The notes: generated by a model not told the origin, from the letters alone. 64,000 nt of DNA from an uncultured Muribaculaceae bacterium (GCA_910577355.1 CAJTMY010000002.1:1-64000); one strand, 5' to 3'. Positions 8,231-16,433 are shown, counted from the first letter of the stretch. Program-made: numbers and translations.

Positions 8231-9535
8231 ATGCCAGCTATCCCCAACCTTATGTCGGCCGACGAGGCCGTCAAGCTCATCAAGAGCGGCGACCATGTGT
8301 TCATACAGGGCAGCACATCCGTGCCCGAGACGCTTGTGGCCGCCATGACCCGCCGCGGCCATGAGCTGCGCGATGTGGTGCTGTACTCGGGATTCTCCGT
8401 CACCGACCGCGAGGCACCTTACTGCAAACCCGAATACAAGGATTCGTTCCTTGTCGACACATGCTTCGTGTCGTCGAATGTGCGCCGATGGATAGGCGAG
8501 GGCTACGGAGCCACTACGCCCCGCTTTCTGGGCGAGGTGCCCGCTCTGTTCCGCGACGGCACCTGGCCTGTGGATGTGTGTCTGCTCAACTGCTCGCTTC
8601 CTGACAAGGACGGCTATGTGAGTTTCGGCGTATCCGCCGATCTGGCCACATCTGCCATGAAATGCGCCCGCACCGTAATAGCGCAGATAAATCCGCACAT
8701 GCCTTACAGCTTCGGCGACCCGTTGGTGCACGTATCTCAGCTCACCGCCGCCGTGCTCGTCGACGATCCTCTTGTCGAGGTTCCGACCCCTCAGCCCGGC
8801 CCGGTGGAAATGGCTATCGGAAACGCAATCGCCGAGCTGATACCCGACGGCGCGACTATACAGATAGGCGTGGGCGGTATCCCCAACGCTGTGATCCGTG
8901 CATTGGCCGGCCACAAGCATCTGGGACTGCATACCGAGGCCATGACCGACGGAGTGCTGCCGCTGATTGAAAAGGGTGTGATTGACAATTCGCTCAAAAA
9001 AGTCATGCCCGGCAAGTCGGTGGCCTGTCTCGCTCTTGGCTCTCGTGGTCTTTACGATCTTATGGACTACAACAAGGATATGATATTCAAGGATGTGGCG
9101 TGGACAAATGATCCCTTCATAATTGCTCAGAATCCGCGTATGATGGCCATAAACAGCTGCCTCGAAATCGATCTTACCGGACAAATATGCGCCGAGTCGA
9201 TAGGCACTCGCATTTTCTCGGGCATCGGCGGCCAGCACGACTTTGTTTACGGCGCCTCGCGCAGCGAGGGCGGCCGCTCGTTCCTTGCCATGACATCCAC
9301 CACAACCAAGGGCATGGGCAAGATCAAGCCTGTGCTCACTCCGGGCGCCGGTGTGGCAACAACCCGCTTTCAGGGAAACTATGTAGTCACCGAGCACGGA
9401 GCGGTGGATCTGCGCGGCCGTTCCTTGCCCGAACGCGCCAAGTTGCTAATATCCATCGCCAATCCGGCCGATCGAGAGGATCTCGACCGGGCCGCATTCG
9501 AGCGCTTCGGATATTCCTACTCGCGCCTGCGCTGA
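8231..9535 (+). CDS. Acetyl-CoA hydrolase/CoA-transferase family protein
   Basis: Member of the acetate/4-hydroxybutyrate/succinate CoA-transferase family, 434 residues. The catalytic glutamate that forms the glutamyl-CoA thioester is expected at E236 in GLHTEAMTDGV. Family glycine motifs QIGVGGIPNAV and ESIGTRIFSGIGGQHDF are present. As the last gene of the ior operon it would exchange CoA from aryl-acetyl-CoA onto acetate or succinate, conserving the thioester and releasing aryl-acetate; this is inference from context. A hairpin terminator follows 22 bp after the stop. Confidence 0.88.
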   Translation: MPAIPNLMSADEAVKLIKSGDHVFIQGSTSVPETLVAAMTRRGHELRDVVLYSGFSVTDREAPYCKPEYKDSFLVDTCFVSSNVRRWIGEGYGATTPRFLGEVPALFRDGTWPVDVCLLNCSLPDKDGYVSFGVSADLATSAMKCARTVIAQINPHMPYSFGDPLVHVSQLTAAVLVDDPLVEVPTPQPGPVEMAIGNAIAELIPDGATIQIGVGGIPNAVIRALAGHKHLGLHTEAMTDGVLPLIEKGVIDNSLKKVMPGKSVACLALGSRGLYDLMDYNKDMIFKDVAWTNDPFIIAQNPRMMAINSCLEIDLTGQICAESIGTRIFSGIGGQHDFVYGASRSEGGRSFLAMTSTTTKGMGKIKPVLTPGAGVATTRFQGNYVVTEHGAVDLRGRSLPERAKLLISIANPADREDLDRAAFERFGYSYSRLR

Positions 9536-9557
9536 GAATCCCCTATATAATGATAAT

Positions 9558-9587
9558 CGCCCGGCATACATAATGTCGGGCGTGTTG
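9558..9587 (+). terminator. Intrinsic terminator of the ior operon
   Basis: A 10-bp stem (9558-9567 with 9573-9582, one G-T wobble) with a 5-nt loop is followed by a T-rich tail. Confidence 0.75.
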
Positions 9588-9634
9588 TTTGTTGAAGTTA
9601 ATTTGAATATCGTCTTGTAGACTGTAGTCTGCGG

Positions 9635-9706
9635 TCATTCGTGGTCGTACACGTGGGCACTGGTCTCGCAGTACCATTCAATGGCCTTTTTAAACCATCT
9701 CAGCAT
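9635..9706 (-). CDS. Candidate 23-residue small protein
   Basis: A short minus-strand frame starting MLRWFKKAIEW and ending in VYDHE, with an amphipathic, Trp-rich basic N-terminal half and an acidic end. A Bacteroidetes -7 box (TAACTTTG, minus strand, 9779-9786) lies about 70 nt upstream, which would give it its own transcript. The stretch 9536-9884 otherwise holds only the ior terminator. Support is composition and promoter position only; no family is recognised, and the frame could be chance. Confidence 0.35.
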   Translation of the reverse strand: MLRWFKKAIEWYCETSAHVYDHE

Positions 9707-9884
9707 AACAGTAGTTTTGGGTTAAACAATCTTTTTTTGAATCAGTCTTTAGCTGTACCTTTTGATATTTCAACGCCGCAAAGTTATAAAAAGTTTGAAA
9801 AATATGCTATACAACATGTCTTTTTAACATAACTGCGATGCTAATGATCTGATATCAGTAATTTTACATTTATGTATGCTGGGC

Positions 9885-10586
9885 TTAAAAAAACTCGATG
9901 ATATTTGGAATATCGGATAGACTATGGCTTTGGGGCGCGTCGTGGGGGATAGTGTCGCCGCGCCACTGGCGCCCGCGTATCCATGCGGTAGCACAGCCTA
10001 TCGAGGCCGCCGGGGCAATGTCCTTGCTCAGTGAATCTCCGACTACGAGTATGTTTTTCGGTTCAAGGTCGAGAATTGTACAGCCCACGGTGAATATTCG
10101 AGGATCGGGCTTGCGGATGCCCAATACGGCCGATTCGGCTATACCGCGGAACAGATGCCGGATGCCGAAGTCGCGGAGCACCTCGTCGATATTTCCGTAG
10201 AAATTGCTCACCAATGCGAGGGGTAAGCGGTCGGCAAGATCCTCGAGCACACTGCGTGCCTCGGCAACGGCTGTGCGGGCGGCATCGTAGCATCGGTCGG
10301 CTATTAGTGTGGTTGTCTTCCCGGCATCAATGTCGCCACATACCTGATTGGCAAGATACGACATCTGCACGGCCACTTTGCGCAGCATCACGTCGTGAAA
10401 ATTGTGCCATGGCATTATAACGCGCTCGCGGGCGAGGGCCCGTTCGCCCTCTACGTAGGCCGGGCGGAATTGTTCGTAGCTTACCGGCAAGCCAAGCGCG
10501 GTATATTGGTCGAAAATCACTTCGCTCCAATGGTCGCCGCGCGAGTCGATTGTGCCTCCGTAGTCGAAGATGATGCCATCAATCAT
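9885..10586 (-). CDS. HAD-superfamily hydrolase
   Basis: Rossmann-fold haloacid-dehalogenase-like hydrolase, 233 residues, cytoplasmic. Motif I is FDYGGTIDS, so the nucleophile Asp is present but the usual second Asp (DxD) is Gly. Motif II is LALVSNF, motif III Lys lies in GIRKPDPRIF, and motif IV is VVGDSLSKDI. It is the last gene of the lipid head-group operon and overlaps the preceding CDP-alcohol phosphotransferase gene by 8 bp, suggesting action on a head-group phosphate or a lipid-phosphate intermediate (inference). The Gly at D+2 makes classical phosphatase chemistry less certain. Confidence 0.8.
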   Translation of the reverse strand: MIDGIIFDYGGTIDSRGDHWSEVIFDQYTALGLPVSYEQFRPAYVEGERALARERVIMPWHNFHDVMLRKVAVQMSYLANQVCGDIDAGKTTTLIADRCYDAARTAVAEARSVLEDLADRLPLALVSNFYGNIDEVLRDFGIRHLFRGIAESAVLGIRKPDPRIFTVGCTILDLEPKNILVVGDSLSKDIAPAASIGCATAWIRGRQWRGDTIPHDAPQSHSLSDIPNIIEFF

Positions 10587-11520
10587 ACCGGCCCTCCTTT
10601 ATTTCGGCAATCAGCGTGCGGCACAGGCGTTCGTGCCGGCGCATCATGTACACCAAAAGGGCGTTGAGCACTACAAGCTCAAACATGAAGTAGAGCCATG
10701 GCTGCCCTATGAAAAGCGAGGTGAACAGGGCGATCGTGCGCCAGTTGAAAGACAATATGTTGGTATACTTCATCAGTGGCAGACTCAGCAAGCGGAACCG
10801 GGCTTTGAATTCGGGCGGAAAATCGCCGTCGGGCCACTTGCGGGCTATCTCGCGGCGCAAAGCCTGCATGGCCGGCGTCCATGCCTCCTGGTTTACGGTG
10901 TATTGAGTGTAGAATGTCTGTGTTATCTTGTGCCAGAAATCGCGACGCCACGACAGCTGTGCTACTTTATGCTTTAGTTCATCGGCCCGGTCGAGCTCGC
11001 TGCCTCCTTTGCCATTGACAAAAAACAGATGGAACTGCCGGTAATAATCGGCCATCGCGGCCTGCTTGGCATGGCATACACCTGTGACTGCGGCTATTAC
11101 CCATATAAGCCATGGATGCGAGGCGAAAAACGGCGAGAAGGTATCCTCTCGCAGGCATATGGCGGCGTATATGGTTATGAACCACAGATCGCCGCTCAGC
11201 CCGTCGAGTATGCGGCCGAGGGGTGAGTATTGTCCGGTCATGCGGGCGAGCTGGCCGTCGGCCGAATCATACGAATTGGCCCATATCAGCAGCAGCATGC
11301 CTATGCAGTTTATGGCGAGGCTGTCGTAATAGAAGCATATGCCGGCGGCGACGCCAAGTATTATGGAGACGATGGTCACGGCATTGGGGCTGATGCCGAG
11401 CTTGCGGAACAGGTAGGCCCATGCGAAACCTATCGGACGGTAGAAAGCCAGATCGATGCCTTCTTCCGTATCCATCGATTTGAGCGACTGTCGGTATTGT
11501 TTCTTGAGGTCTGCAAACAT
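10579..11520 (-). CDS. CDP-alcohol phosphatidyltransferase, long form with shifted fourth Asp
   Basis: Membrane enzyme of the CDP-alcohol phosphatidyltransferase superfamily, which joins an alcohol to a CDP-activated partner. The 313-residue product has the signature DSADGQLAR followed by PLGRILDGLSGD. Compared with the consensus, the position of the fourth Asp holds Gly and an Asp follows one residue later. It is longer than usual, with a soluble loop near residues 160-235 (DRADELKHKVAQLSW onward) and several hydrophobic segments. Second enzyme of this class in the operon, 5 bp after the Aur1-like gene and overlapping the HAD gene. Confidence 0.85.
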   Translation of the reverse strand: MFADLKKQYRQSLKSMDTEEGIDLAFYRPIGFAWAYLFRKLGISPNAVTIVSIILGVAAGICFYYDSLAINCIGMLLLIWANSYDSADGQLARMTGQYSPLGRILDGLSGDLWFITIYAAICLREDTFSPFFASHPWLIWVIAAVTGVCHAKQAAMADYYRQFHLFFVNGKGGSELDRADELKHKVAQLSWRRDFWHKITQTFYTQYTVNQEAWTPAMQALRREIARKWPDGDFPPEFKARFRLLSLPLMKYTNILSFNWRTIALFTSLFIGQPWLYFMFELVVLNALLVYMMRRHERLCRTLIAEIKEGRYD

Positions 11521-11525
11521 TCTTC

Positions 11526-12491
11526 TCAGGCTTTTTCAGGACTTATATAGGTGGCGTAGCGGAAGGTGAATCGTCTGAAAGCCGGAATGGCCATCAGCAC
11601 ATATTCGAATATGAGGTATCCTGCCAGTGTCACTCCGATTCCTCCCAATACGTCGAGGATATAATGGTGTGAGGTGTATACGGCTGTAAACCATATGCCC
11701 ATGCATATCACGGCGCAGGCCAGCCGCATCCACAGCGGGCACCGGGCGCGCAGCGAATATATGAAGGCTATGAGCATGTAGGCTGAGTGCAACGACGGCA
11801 TGGCGGCGAATACATTGGCGTTGCGGGCATACAGGCCATGGAATATGCCCAGGCCGGTGAGTTCGTCAAACCGTCCAAGGCCGGCTACCTCGCCCGGTGT
11901 GCCTTCGATAAAATCGAATCCATGGGATGCCACATACCACGGCGGAGCGGCAGGATGCACGTAGTATAGCGCGAAACCGAGCAGGTTGACAAACAGGAAT
12001 ACCATGGCAAAGTGCAGATACTCGCGGCGTTGGCCGTCGAAGTAGAGCCACAGCCCGAAGAGAATGGGTACCGGTACCCAGCACAGGTAGAAGAATCCGG
12101 CCAAAGCGTCCATGACCGCTGAGTGGTGTATTGCGAAAAACTCGTTGGGCGTAAGCACCTCGGTCGATGCCGCGGTGATGCCGAAGAGGCTTTTCTCGGT
12201 TTCGTACAGGCCTTGTATGTCCACCGGATTCACCTTGTAGTTGGGCAGCAGGTTCATCCAGTCGTAGCTTATGCCGAAGAGTGCGAACGGCACGAGCGCC
12301 ACCACTATGCGGCGTGTGGACGGGTTGGCTGTGAACAGTGCGGCGAGCAATACGGCCATTACCAGGTGCTCGGGACGGAAGCCTATGCACAAGACCGTCA
12401 CGCCAAGCCATACGGCCAGACAGACCACCATCAGCATGCCTTCGCGCAATGACGGCAGCAGTGTCGTTTTCTTGTGGGCGCCAGGAGTCAT
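11526..12491 (-). CDS. PAP2-family, Aur1-like inositol phosphorylceramide synthase candidate
   Basis: Polytopic membrane protein of 321 residues with the PAP2/Aur1 signature: AAMPSLHSAYML (motif with catalytic His) and YTSHHYILDVLGG (second His and Asp). Eukaryotic Aur1 and its Bacteroides homologue transfer phosphoinositol from phosphatidylinositol to ceramide, so transfer of a phospho-head-group between lipids is the likely reaction. Several transmembrane helices are obvious from residue 18 onward. It overlaps the upstream CDP-alcohol phosphotransferase by 4 bp. A simple lipid phosphatase is the alternative, but length and motif spacing favour the Aur1-like group. Confidence 0.75.
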   Translation of the reverse strand: MTPGAHKKTTLLPSLREGMLMVVCLAVWLGVTVLCIGFRPEHLVMAVLLAALFTANPSTRRIVVALVPFALFGISYDWMNLLPNYKVNPVDIQGLYETEKSLFGITAASTEVLTPNEFFAIHHSAVMDALAGFFYLCWVPVPILFGLWLYFDGQRREYLHFAMVFLFVNLLGFALYYVHPAAPPWYVASHGFDFIEGTPGEVAGLGRFDELTGLGIFHGLYARNANVFAAMPSLHSAYMLIAFIYSLRARCPLWMRLACAVICMGIWFTAVYTSHHYILDVLGGIGVTLAGYLIFEYVLMAIPAFRRFTFRYATYISPEKA

Positions 12492-13180
12492 TTAGTCTTG
12501 TTCAGCTCTTTATGGCAGTGGGCCACACGTGCGAAGGCTGTTATGTTGGCAAGCACGGCGATTATGCCCATGGCCACGATAAGGATATACATGGCATCGA
12601 ACTTCATGGGGTCGGCGCTCATGCCGGTGATACCGGCGGCAAGTGCTCCGAGGCTTGTGACCACCACGCGCTCGGGACGCTGCATGAAGCCCACTTTGCA
12701 CTCGATGCCGAGCCCCTCGGCGCGGGCGCGTACGTAGCTTACCATTACCGACCCGATGAGGGCGAGGAAGGTGATAAGCGCGCCCCATGCATATCCGGTG
12801 CAGATGAGGTAATAGGCTATGCCGCCCAAAGTGAGCAGTTCGCAATAGCGGTCGAGCACCGAATCGTACAGGGCTCCGAACCGCGATGTCATGCCTCCGA
12901 GGCGTGCCACCTGTCCGTCGAGCATGTCGAAGAGAGAGAAGGCGATAGTCACGGCGCCTGCCAGAGTCACCAGGCCGTAATGCAGCTCGCCGGGCCATGC
13001 GGTGAGGGCGGCATACACAAATATGGCGGCAGCCGCGAGGTTGCCGAGCAGTCCGATTGTGGTTACAGTGTTGGGGGTGACCCCCATGCGGATAAGCAGC
13101 CGCACGAATGGATTGATTACAGCGTAGATGCCCTGTTGCAGGGCGTCGCGCATCTTGTTGAATGTACTTTTCTGTTCCAT
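12488..13180 (-). CDS. CDP-alcohol phosphatidyltransferase, PIP-synthase-like
   Basis: 230-residue membrane enzyme with the complete signature DMLDGQVAR then FGALYDSVLDR, all four Asp in register. The start MEQKSTFNKM is chosen because its ATG overlaps the GtrA stop (TAATG); a longer in-frame ORF runs back through gtrA and is not real. N-terminal residues PFVRLLIRMGVTPNTVTTIG and length resemble phosphatidylinositol-phosphate or phosphatidylglycerophosphate synthases. In this operon, beside an Aur1-like synthase, a PIP-synthase-type role (CDP-diacylglycerol plus inositol phosphate) is plausible but unproven. Confidence 0.82.
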   Translation of the reverse strand: MEQKSTFNKMRDALQQGIYAVINPFVRLLIRMGVTPNTVTTIGLLGNLAAAAIFVYAALTAWPGELHYGLVTLAGAVTIAFSLFDMLDGQVARLGGMTSRFGALYDSVLDRYCELLTLGGIAYYLICTGYAWGALITFLALIGSVMVSYVRARAEGLGIECKVGFMQRPERVVVTSLGALAAGITGMSADPMKFDAMYILIVAMGIIAVLANITAFARVAHCHKELNKTK

Positions 13181-13749
13181 TATGTCTTTGAGATGCCGCC
13201 GTCGGAGGCGCGGCGGCGTTTTCCGGTTGAGAAGAAATCGATGAATGCTATGGCGTAGCGGTCGAATGGGGAGGGTCGGTACACAAAGTTGCGCTGGAGC
13301 ACAAAGTTCCAGGCCAATGACACTATCAGCGATACCATAAGTGTGGAAGCCGCGAATATGCCGTCGGGCTTGAATCCGAGGTTTATGAGCCACTGCCACC
13401 GCGACAGCATCATTGCCGCGAATGTGGTGCCGTACATGTTGAGCAGCAGGCTGCCCGTCCATACCAACAGATATTTTACCCCCACGGCCTTGACACTCTG
13501 CCCCTTGGCGTGGAATGTGAAACGATAGTTGATGCAGCAGTTCACTATCCCCCCCACAAGTGCTCCGACGGCTACCGACAGGTTGGAGCGGTAGAACGGC
13601 TCGAGTGCCGCGAATACGAACGAGTAGAATACCATTCGGATGCCCATGTCGGTCCACGACGCTATCTGTGCGGCGACTGATGAGCGCAGGAACGTGAACA
13701 GGCCGCCGCCATTCACCACCTTGTCCTTTATCTTGTTAAACGAAGCCAT
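13180..13749 (-). CDS. GtrA-family membrane protein
   Basis: 189-residue protein with about four hydrophobic helices and the family-type segment GGIVNCCINYRFTFHAKG. GtrA-like proteins are thought to flip or help transfer polyprenyl-linked sugars or lipid intermediates across the inner membrane. Here it lies between an ATP-grasp gene (27 bp) and a CDP-alcohol phosphotransferase (1-bp overlap), so it may flip a lipid product of this operon. The C-terminus is basic and probably cytoplasmic. Confidence 0.82.
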   Translation of the reverse strand: MASFNKIKDKVVNGGGLFTFLRSSVAAQIASWTDMGIRMVFYSFVFAALEPFYRSNLSVAVGALVGGIVNCCINYRFTFHAKGQSVKAVGVKYLLVWTGSLLLNMYGTTFAAMMLSRWQWLINLGFKPDGIFAASTLMVSLIVSLAWNFVLQRNFVYRPSPFDRYAIAFIDFFSTGKRRRASDGGISKT

Positions 13750-13776
13750 TAGGTATATAGTGTCCGGAGGGTAGGT

Positions 13777-14646
13777 TTATTTGTCGCGGTGTTTGATCTC
13801 GTTGATCACCATTCGGGCTATCACCGGGGCGGCCTCGGCACGGCAGGGTGCGAACGACGGCCAGTCGTTGAAGTCGATGATGCGTATCTCGCCGGTCTCC
13901 GATATTATGCAGTCGCCGCCGTATATCTTGATGTCGAGTACGTCGGCGGCGCGGGCGCAGTGGCGTTTTAGTGCCTCCACGTCAAATTGCAGTTGGTGCG
14001 ACGGACCGTTGATTGCCTCGGCGCCATATTTGGAGTGGCCGGCCTCGAAAGGATTGAACCAATAGAAGAAGGGTGTGCCGGCCACACCGTAGAATTTCAC
14101 GAGGTCGCCCTCTAGATGGCGGTTGATGACGGCACGTTTTATGCCGCGCAGAAAGAATTCCTGCAACAGTTCCTGAGCCTCCTGCGCGTGGCGTGCATAG
14201 GTGACATCCTCGCGGTGTTTGGTATGGCTCTCACCTCGCTTTATCCAGCATCGTGTGATACCGGCGCGTTGCAATCGGTCTTTTACCACTTCGTCTGTGT
14301 CGGCTATGAAACTGTCGGGGTAGGGAATCCCCGAGCCCATCAGTATGCGGGTCATGCGCTCGCGGGTGCAGTTTTCGATACCGTATCCCGAGTTGATGAC
14401 CAACGTGCCGGCGTCCTCGAGTTTCTGCAGCAGCTCTATCGACCGCGGCTCGCGGCACATGTTGAGCACTACCGGCTCTATGTGGGCCTCGCCCGAGATA
14501 AACTGCTCCTCCGACCATATGTTGATTATGCAGCCGCGCTTGCGCAGTTGTTCGGCCACAAGGTTGAATATTGTGGCGTCGTTGCCGATATGGTTGGGCG
14601 AGAAAGCGCCCGAGCGCATCACGCCTGTTATCTTGATTTCAGCCAT
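13777..14646 (-). CDS. ATP-grasp family ligase/kinase of unknown substrate
   Basis: 289-residue cytoplasmic protein with an ATP-grasp layout: N-terminal domain (MAEIKITGVMRSGAF), a central segment with CWIKRGESHT and a C-terminal metal-binding part, GGDCIISETGEIRIIDFNDW, whose Asp and Asn match the ATP-grasp D-x-N pair. These enzymes make acyl-phosphate intermediates, or phosphorylate small molecules (for example inositol phosphates). As first gene of the lipid head-group operon it could phosphorylate or ligate the head group; the substrate is unknown. A -7 box (TAAATTTG, minus strand, 14702-14709) lies upstream. Confidence 0.75.
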   Translation of the reverse strand: MAEIKITGVMRSGAFSPNHIGNDATIFNLVAEQLRKRGCIINIWSEEQFISGEAHIEPVVLNMCREPRSIELLQKLEDAGTLVINSGYGIENCTRERMTRILMGSGIPYPDSFIADTDEVVKDRLQRAGITRCWIKRGESHTKHREDVTYARHAQEAQELLQEFFLRGIKRAVINRHLEGDLVKFYGVAGTPFFYWFNPFEAGHSKYGAEAINGPSHQLQFDVEALKRHCARAADVLDIKIYGGDCIISETGEIRIIDFNDWPSFAPCRAEAAPVIARMVINEIKHRDK

Positions 14647-14799
14647 AAAAGGTGAAAAATGTAGGTTTATGTAGGCTCGCGTCCATAGGCATGGCGAGCT
14701 TGCAAATTTACTAAATTTTTTCGACCTGTTATAATATTTTAGACGATATGGCCAACTTTAAGGCCATATTCGGCGTTTTACTGCAAAGATTCAAGGTTT

Positions 14800-15036
14800 A
14801 TGAAAGACATATTGACGCACGATGAACGAAAAGTTCTGCCCGACGATATATTCGGGTTGCCCGAAAGGCGTGAATATCCGATGCCAGATGCGGCGCATGT
14901 ACGTGCCGCCGAGGCTTACTTCAGATATTGTCCCGAAGAGCTGAAGCCTAAACTTGCTCGCGCTATCCTGATGCGCGCCAAAGAGTATGGGGTCGATGTA
15001 GAGTCGCCTACCGTGCTCGGCTACGCGGCGCAGTAA
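14800..15036 (+). CDS. Small conserved hypothetical protein
   Basis: A 78-residue soluble protein, starting MKDILTHDERKVL. The core DIFGLPERREYPMPDAAHVRAAEAYF followed by KLARAILMRAKEYGVDV is of a type I remember both as stand-alone small proteins and at the ends of phage-related proteins; function unknown. It is mono-cistronic, starting about 150 bp from the divergent ATP-grasp gene and followed by a strong bidirectional terminator. Confidence 0.7.
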   Translation: MKDILTHDERKVLPDDIFGLPERREYPMPDAAHVRAAEAYFRYCPEELKPKLARAILMRAKEYGVDVESPTVLGYAAQ

Positions 15037-15063
15037 GCGTAGCCGCATTCAACCATAAAGAAC

Positions 15064-15098
15064 CACGACAGGCACGGAATTTTTCCGTGCCTGTCGTG
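15064..15098. terminator. Bidirectional intrinsic terminator
   Basis: A perfect 16-bp stem (15064-15079 with 15083-15098) with a 3-nt loop lies between the convergent small-protein gene and porV. The A/T-rich base of the stem can serve both directions. Confidence 0.75.
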
Positions 15099-15116
15099 TA
15101 TGCAGTTTATGATGTC

Positions 15117-16334
15117 TTATCTTCTTCTGCCGCCGAACAGGTCTTTGAGGCCGTCCATGTCAAATGACAGAGTGAAGCGCAGGGTCTGGTCGAGAGGCGA
15201 CGACTGGGCCGTGGCCAACATATATGATGCGTCGAGGCGCACAACATTGAGCGAGAAACCCGCGCCCATGGCGAAGTATTGGCGGTTGCCCTTGAACTCG
15301 TTCTCGTAGAAATAGCCCGCGCGCAGGAAAAACTGGCTGTTGTAGCTGTACTCGGCGCCGAGGCTCCATGTTATCTCGCGCAGCTCTTCTTTCATGCCGC
15401 CCGGGGCGTCGGAGAACGATTTGAATATACCCGTGAATGGCGACATATCCTCCCACTTGGCCAGTGCGTCGGCATAGTCTTTCTGTCCTTCGGGCGTGTT
15501 CATGTCATAGTCCACCTGTCGCGGACGGGCCGGTACGAGCAGCTTGTTGGCGTCTAGGTTGATGGCAAGGTTGTGATAATCGGCCAACGGGAATGTGAAC
15601 GAGGTACCGATACGCAGGTTGGTGGGCAGGAAAGCCGGATCCTCACCCTGATTGTAGGCTACCTTTGTGCCGATATTGGAGATGTTCCAGCCCCATGACC
15701 ACTGGCATTCGCTGCGACCCACCATGGGGTAGGTGGTGAAATAGCCCGATATGTCGGCCGAGAATGCCGAGGCACCCGTCGACTGGTCGCCCGCATAAGA
15801 CTCGGAGAATCCGAGGTCGGAATATATGTAGCGGAATACCACGCCCATAGAGAATTTCTCCGACAGCTTGCGCGAATAGCCGATGTCAAACGACATCTCG
15901 TAAGGGTTGAGGCTCTGTGTTATATCGTCCACGCCGTTGTTTGAGGTCACCTCGCCAAGCGAGAAATACCGCAGCGAGGCGCTCAGAGCCTGATTGTCCT
16001 GCGATCCGAGCTTCCAGTAGCCGGCCAGATTGGCCAGAAAGATGTCGTTTACGAGTTTGCGCAGCCATGGGGTGTAGCTCAGTGCTACCGATGCGTTGGA
16101 GTAAGCGAATGCATACTTCGACGGATTCCAGAACTGCGAGTTGGCGTCGGGGTCGGTAGCCGCACCGAGGTCGCCCATCGAGGCGCCGCGAGCGTCGGGG
16201 GCTATACTCAGCGACGTCACACCCGTCTGTATGGGGTTGAATTCATTTTTGATGCCGTTGGCCTGCGCCTGCGAGGCAGGTATCGACATCAGCACGGCCA
16301 TGATAAGGAGAGTTATATTGCGTATTGCTTTCAT
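15117..16334 (-). CDS. porV: Type IX secretion system outer-membrane protein PorV
   Basis: Outer-membrane beta-barrel of the PorV (LptO) family, needed to hand T9SS cargo from the translocon to the PorU sortase. The 405-residue product starts MKAIRNITLLIMAVLM (signal peptide ending near ASQAQA). The mature N-terminus FNPIQTGVTSLSIAPDARGASMGDLGAATDPDANS is the family signature, and the barrel ends in DMDGLKDLFGGRRR. The ATG at 16334 is preferred to one at 16352 because it gives the signal peptide directly. porU, commonly adjacent, is not here. Several predicted T9SS clients are encoded elsewhere in the window. Confidence 0.9.
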   Translation of the reverse strand: MKAIRNITLLIMAVLMSIPASQAQANGIKNEFNPIQTGVTSLSIAPDARGASMGDLGAATDPDANSQFWNPSKYAFAYSNASVALSYTPWLRKLVNDIFLANLAGYWKLGSQDNQALSASLRYFSLGEVTSNNGVDDITQSLNPYEMSFDIGYSRKLSEKFSMGVVFRYIYSDLGFSESYAGDQSTGASAFSADISGYFTTYPMVGRSECQWSWGWNISNIGTKVAYNQGEDPAFLPTNLRIGTSFTFPLADYHNLAINLDANKLLVPARPRQVDYDMNTPEGQKDYADALAKWEDMSPFTGIFKSFSDAPGGMKEELREITWSLGAEYSYNSQFFLRAGYFYENEFKGNRQYFAMGAGFSLNVVRLDASYMLATAQSSPLDQTLRFTLSFDMDGLKDLFGGRRR

Positions 16335-16396
16335 TCGTAGATAGATTGACAAGTATATAACTCAAAAAAGCCGCAAATATTGCCCGCGGATACGAA

Positions 16397-16433
16397 AATA
16401 CCCCGAAAACACTTGGCTTCGGGGTATTTTTAT
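16397..16433 (-). terminator. Intrinsic terminator downstream of rpmE2
   Basis: An 11-bp perfect stem (16397-16407 with 16418-16428) with a 10-nt loop, flanked by A/T on both sides. It lies 68 bp after the rpmE2 stop and upstream of porV. Confidence 0.65.

Noticed and set aside
9641..9832. 63-residue plus-strand ORF in the gap after the ior operon
   Set aside because: No signal, motif or promoter; it overlaps the better-supported minus-strand small frame and promoter.
12488..13657. 389-residue minus-strand frame covering gtrA and the CDP-alcohol phosphotransferase
   Set aside because: It is read-through in the phosphotransferase frame; the N-terminal part is out of frame with the recognisable GtrA sequence, and the real start is MEQKSTF at 13180.
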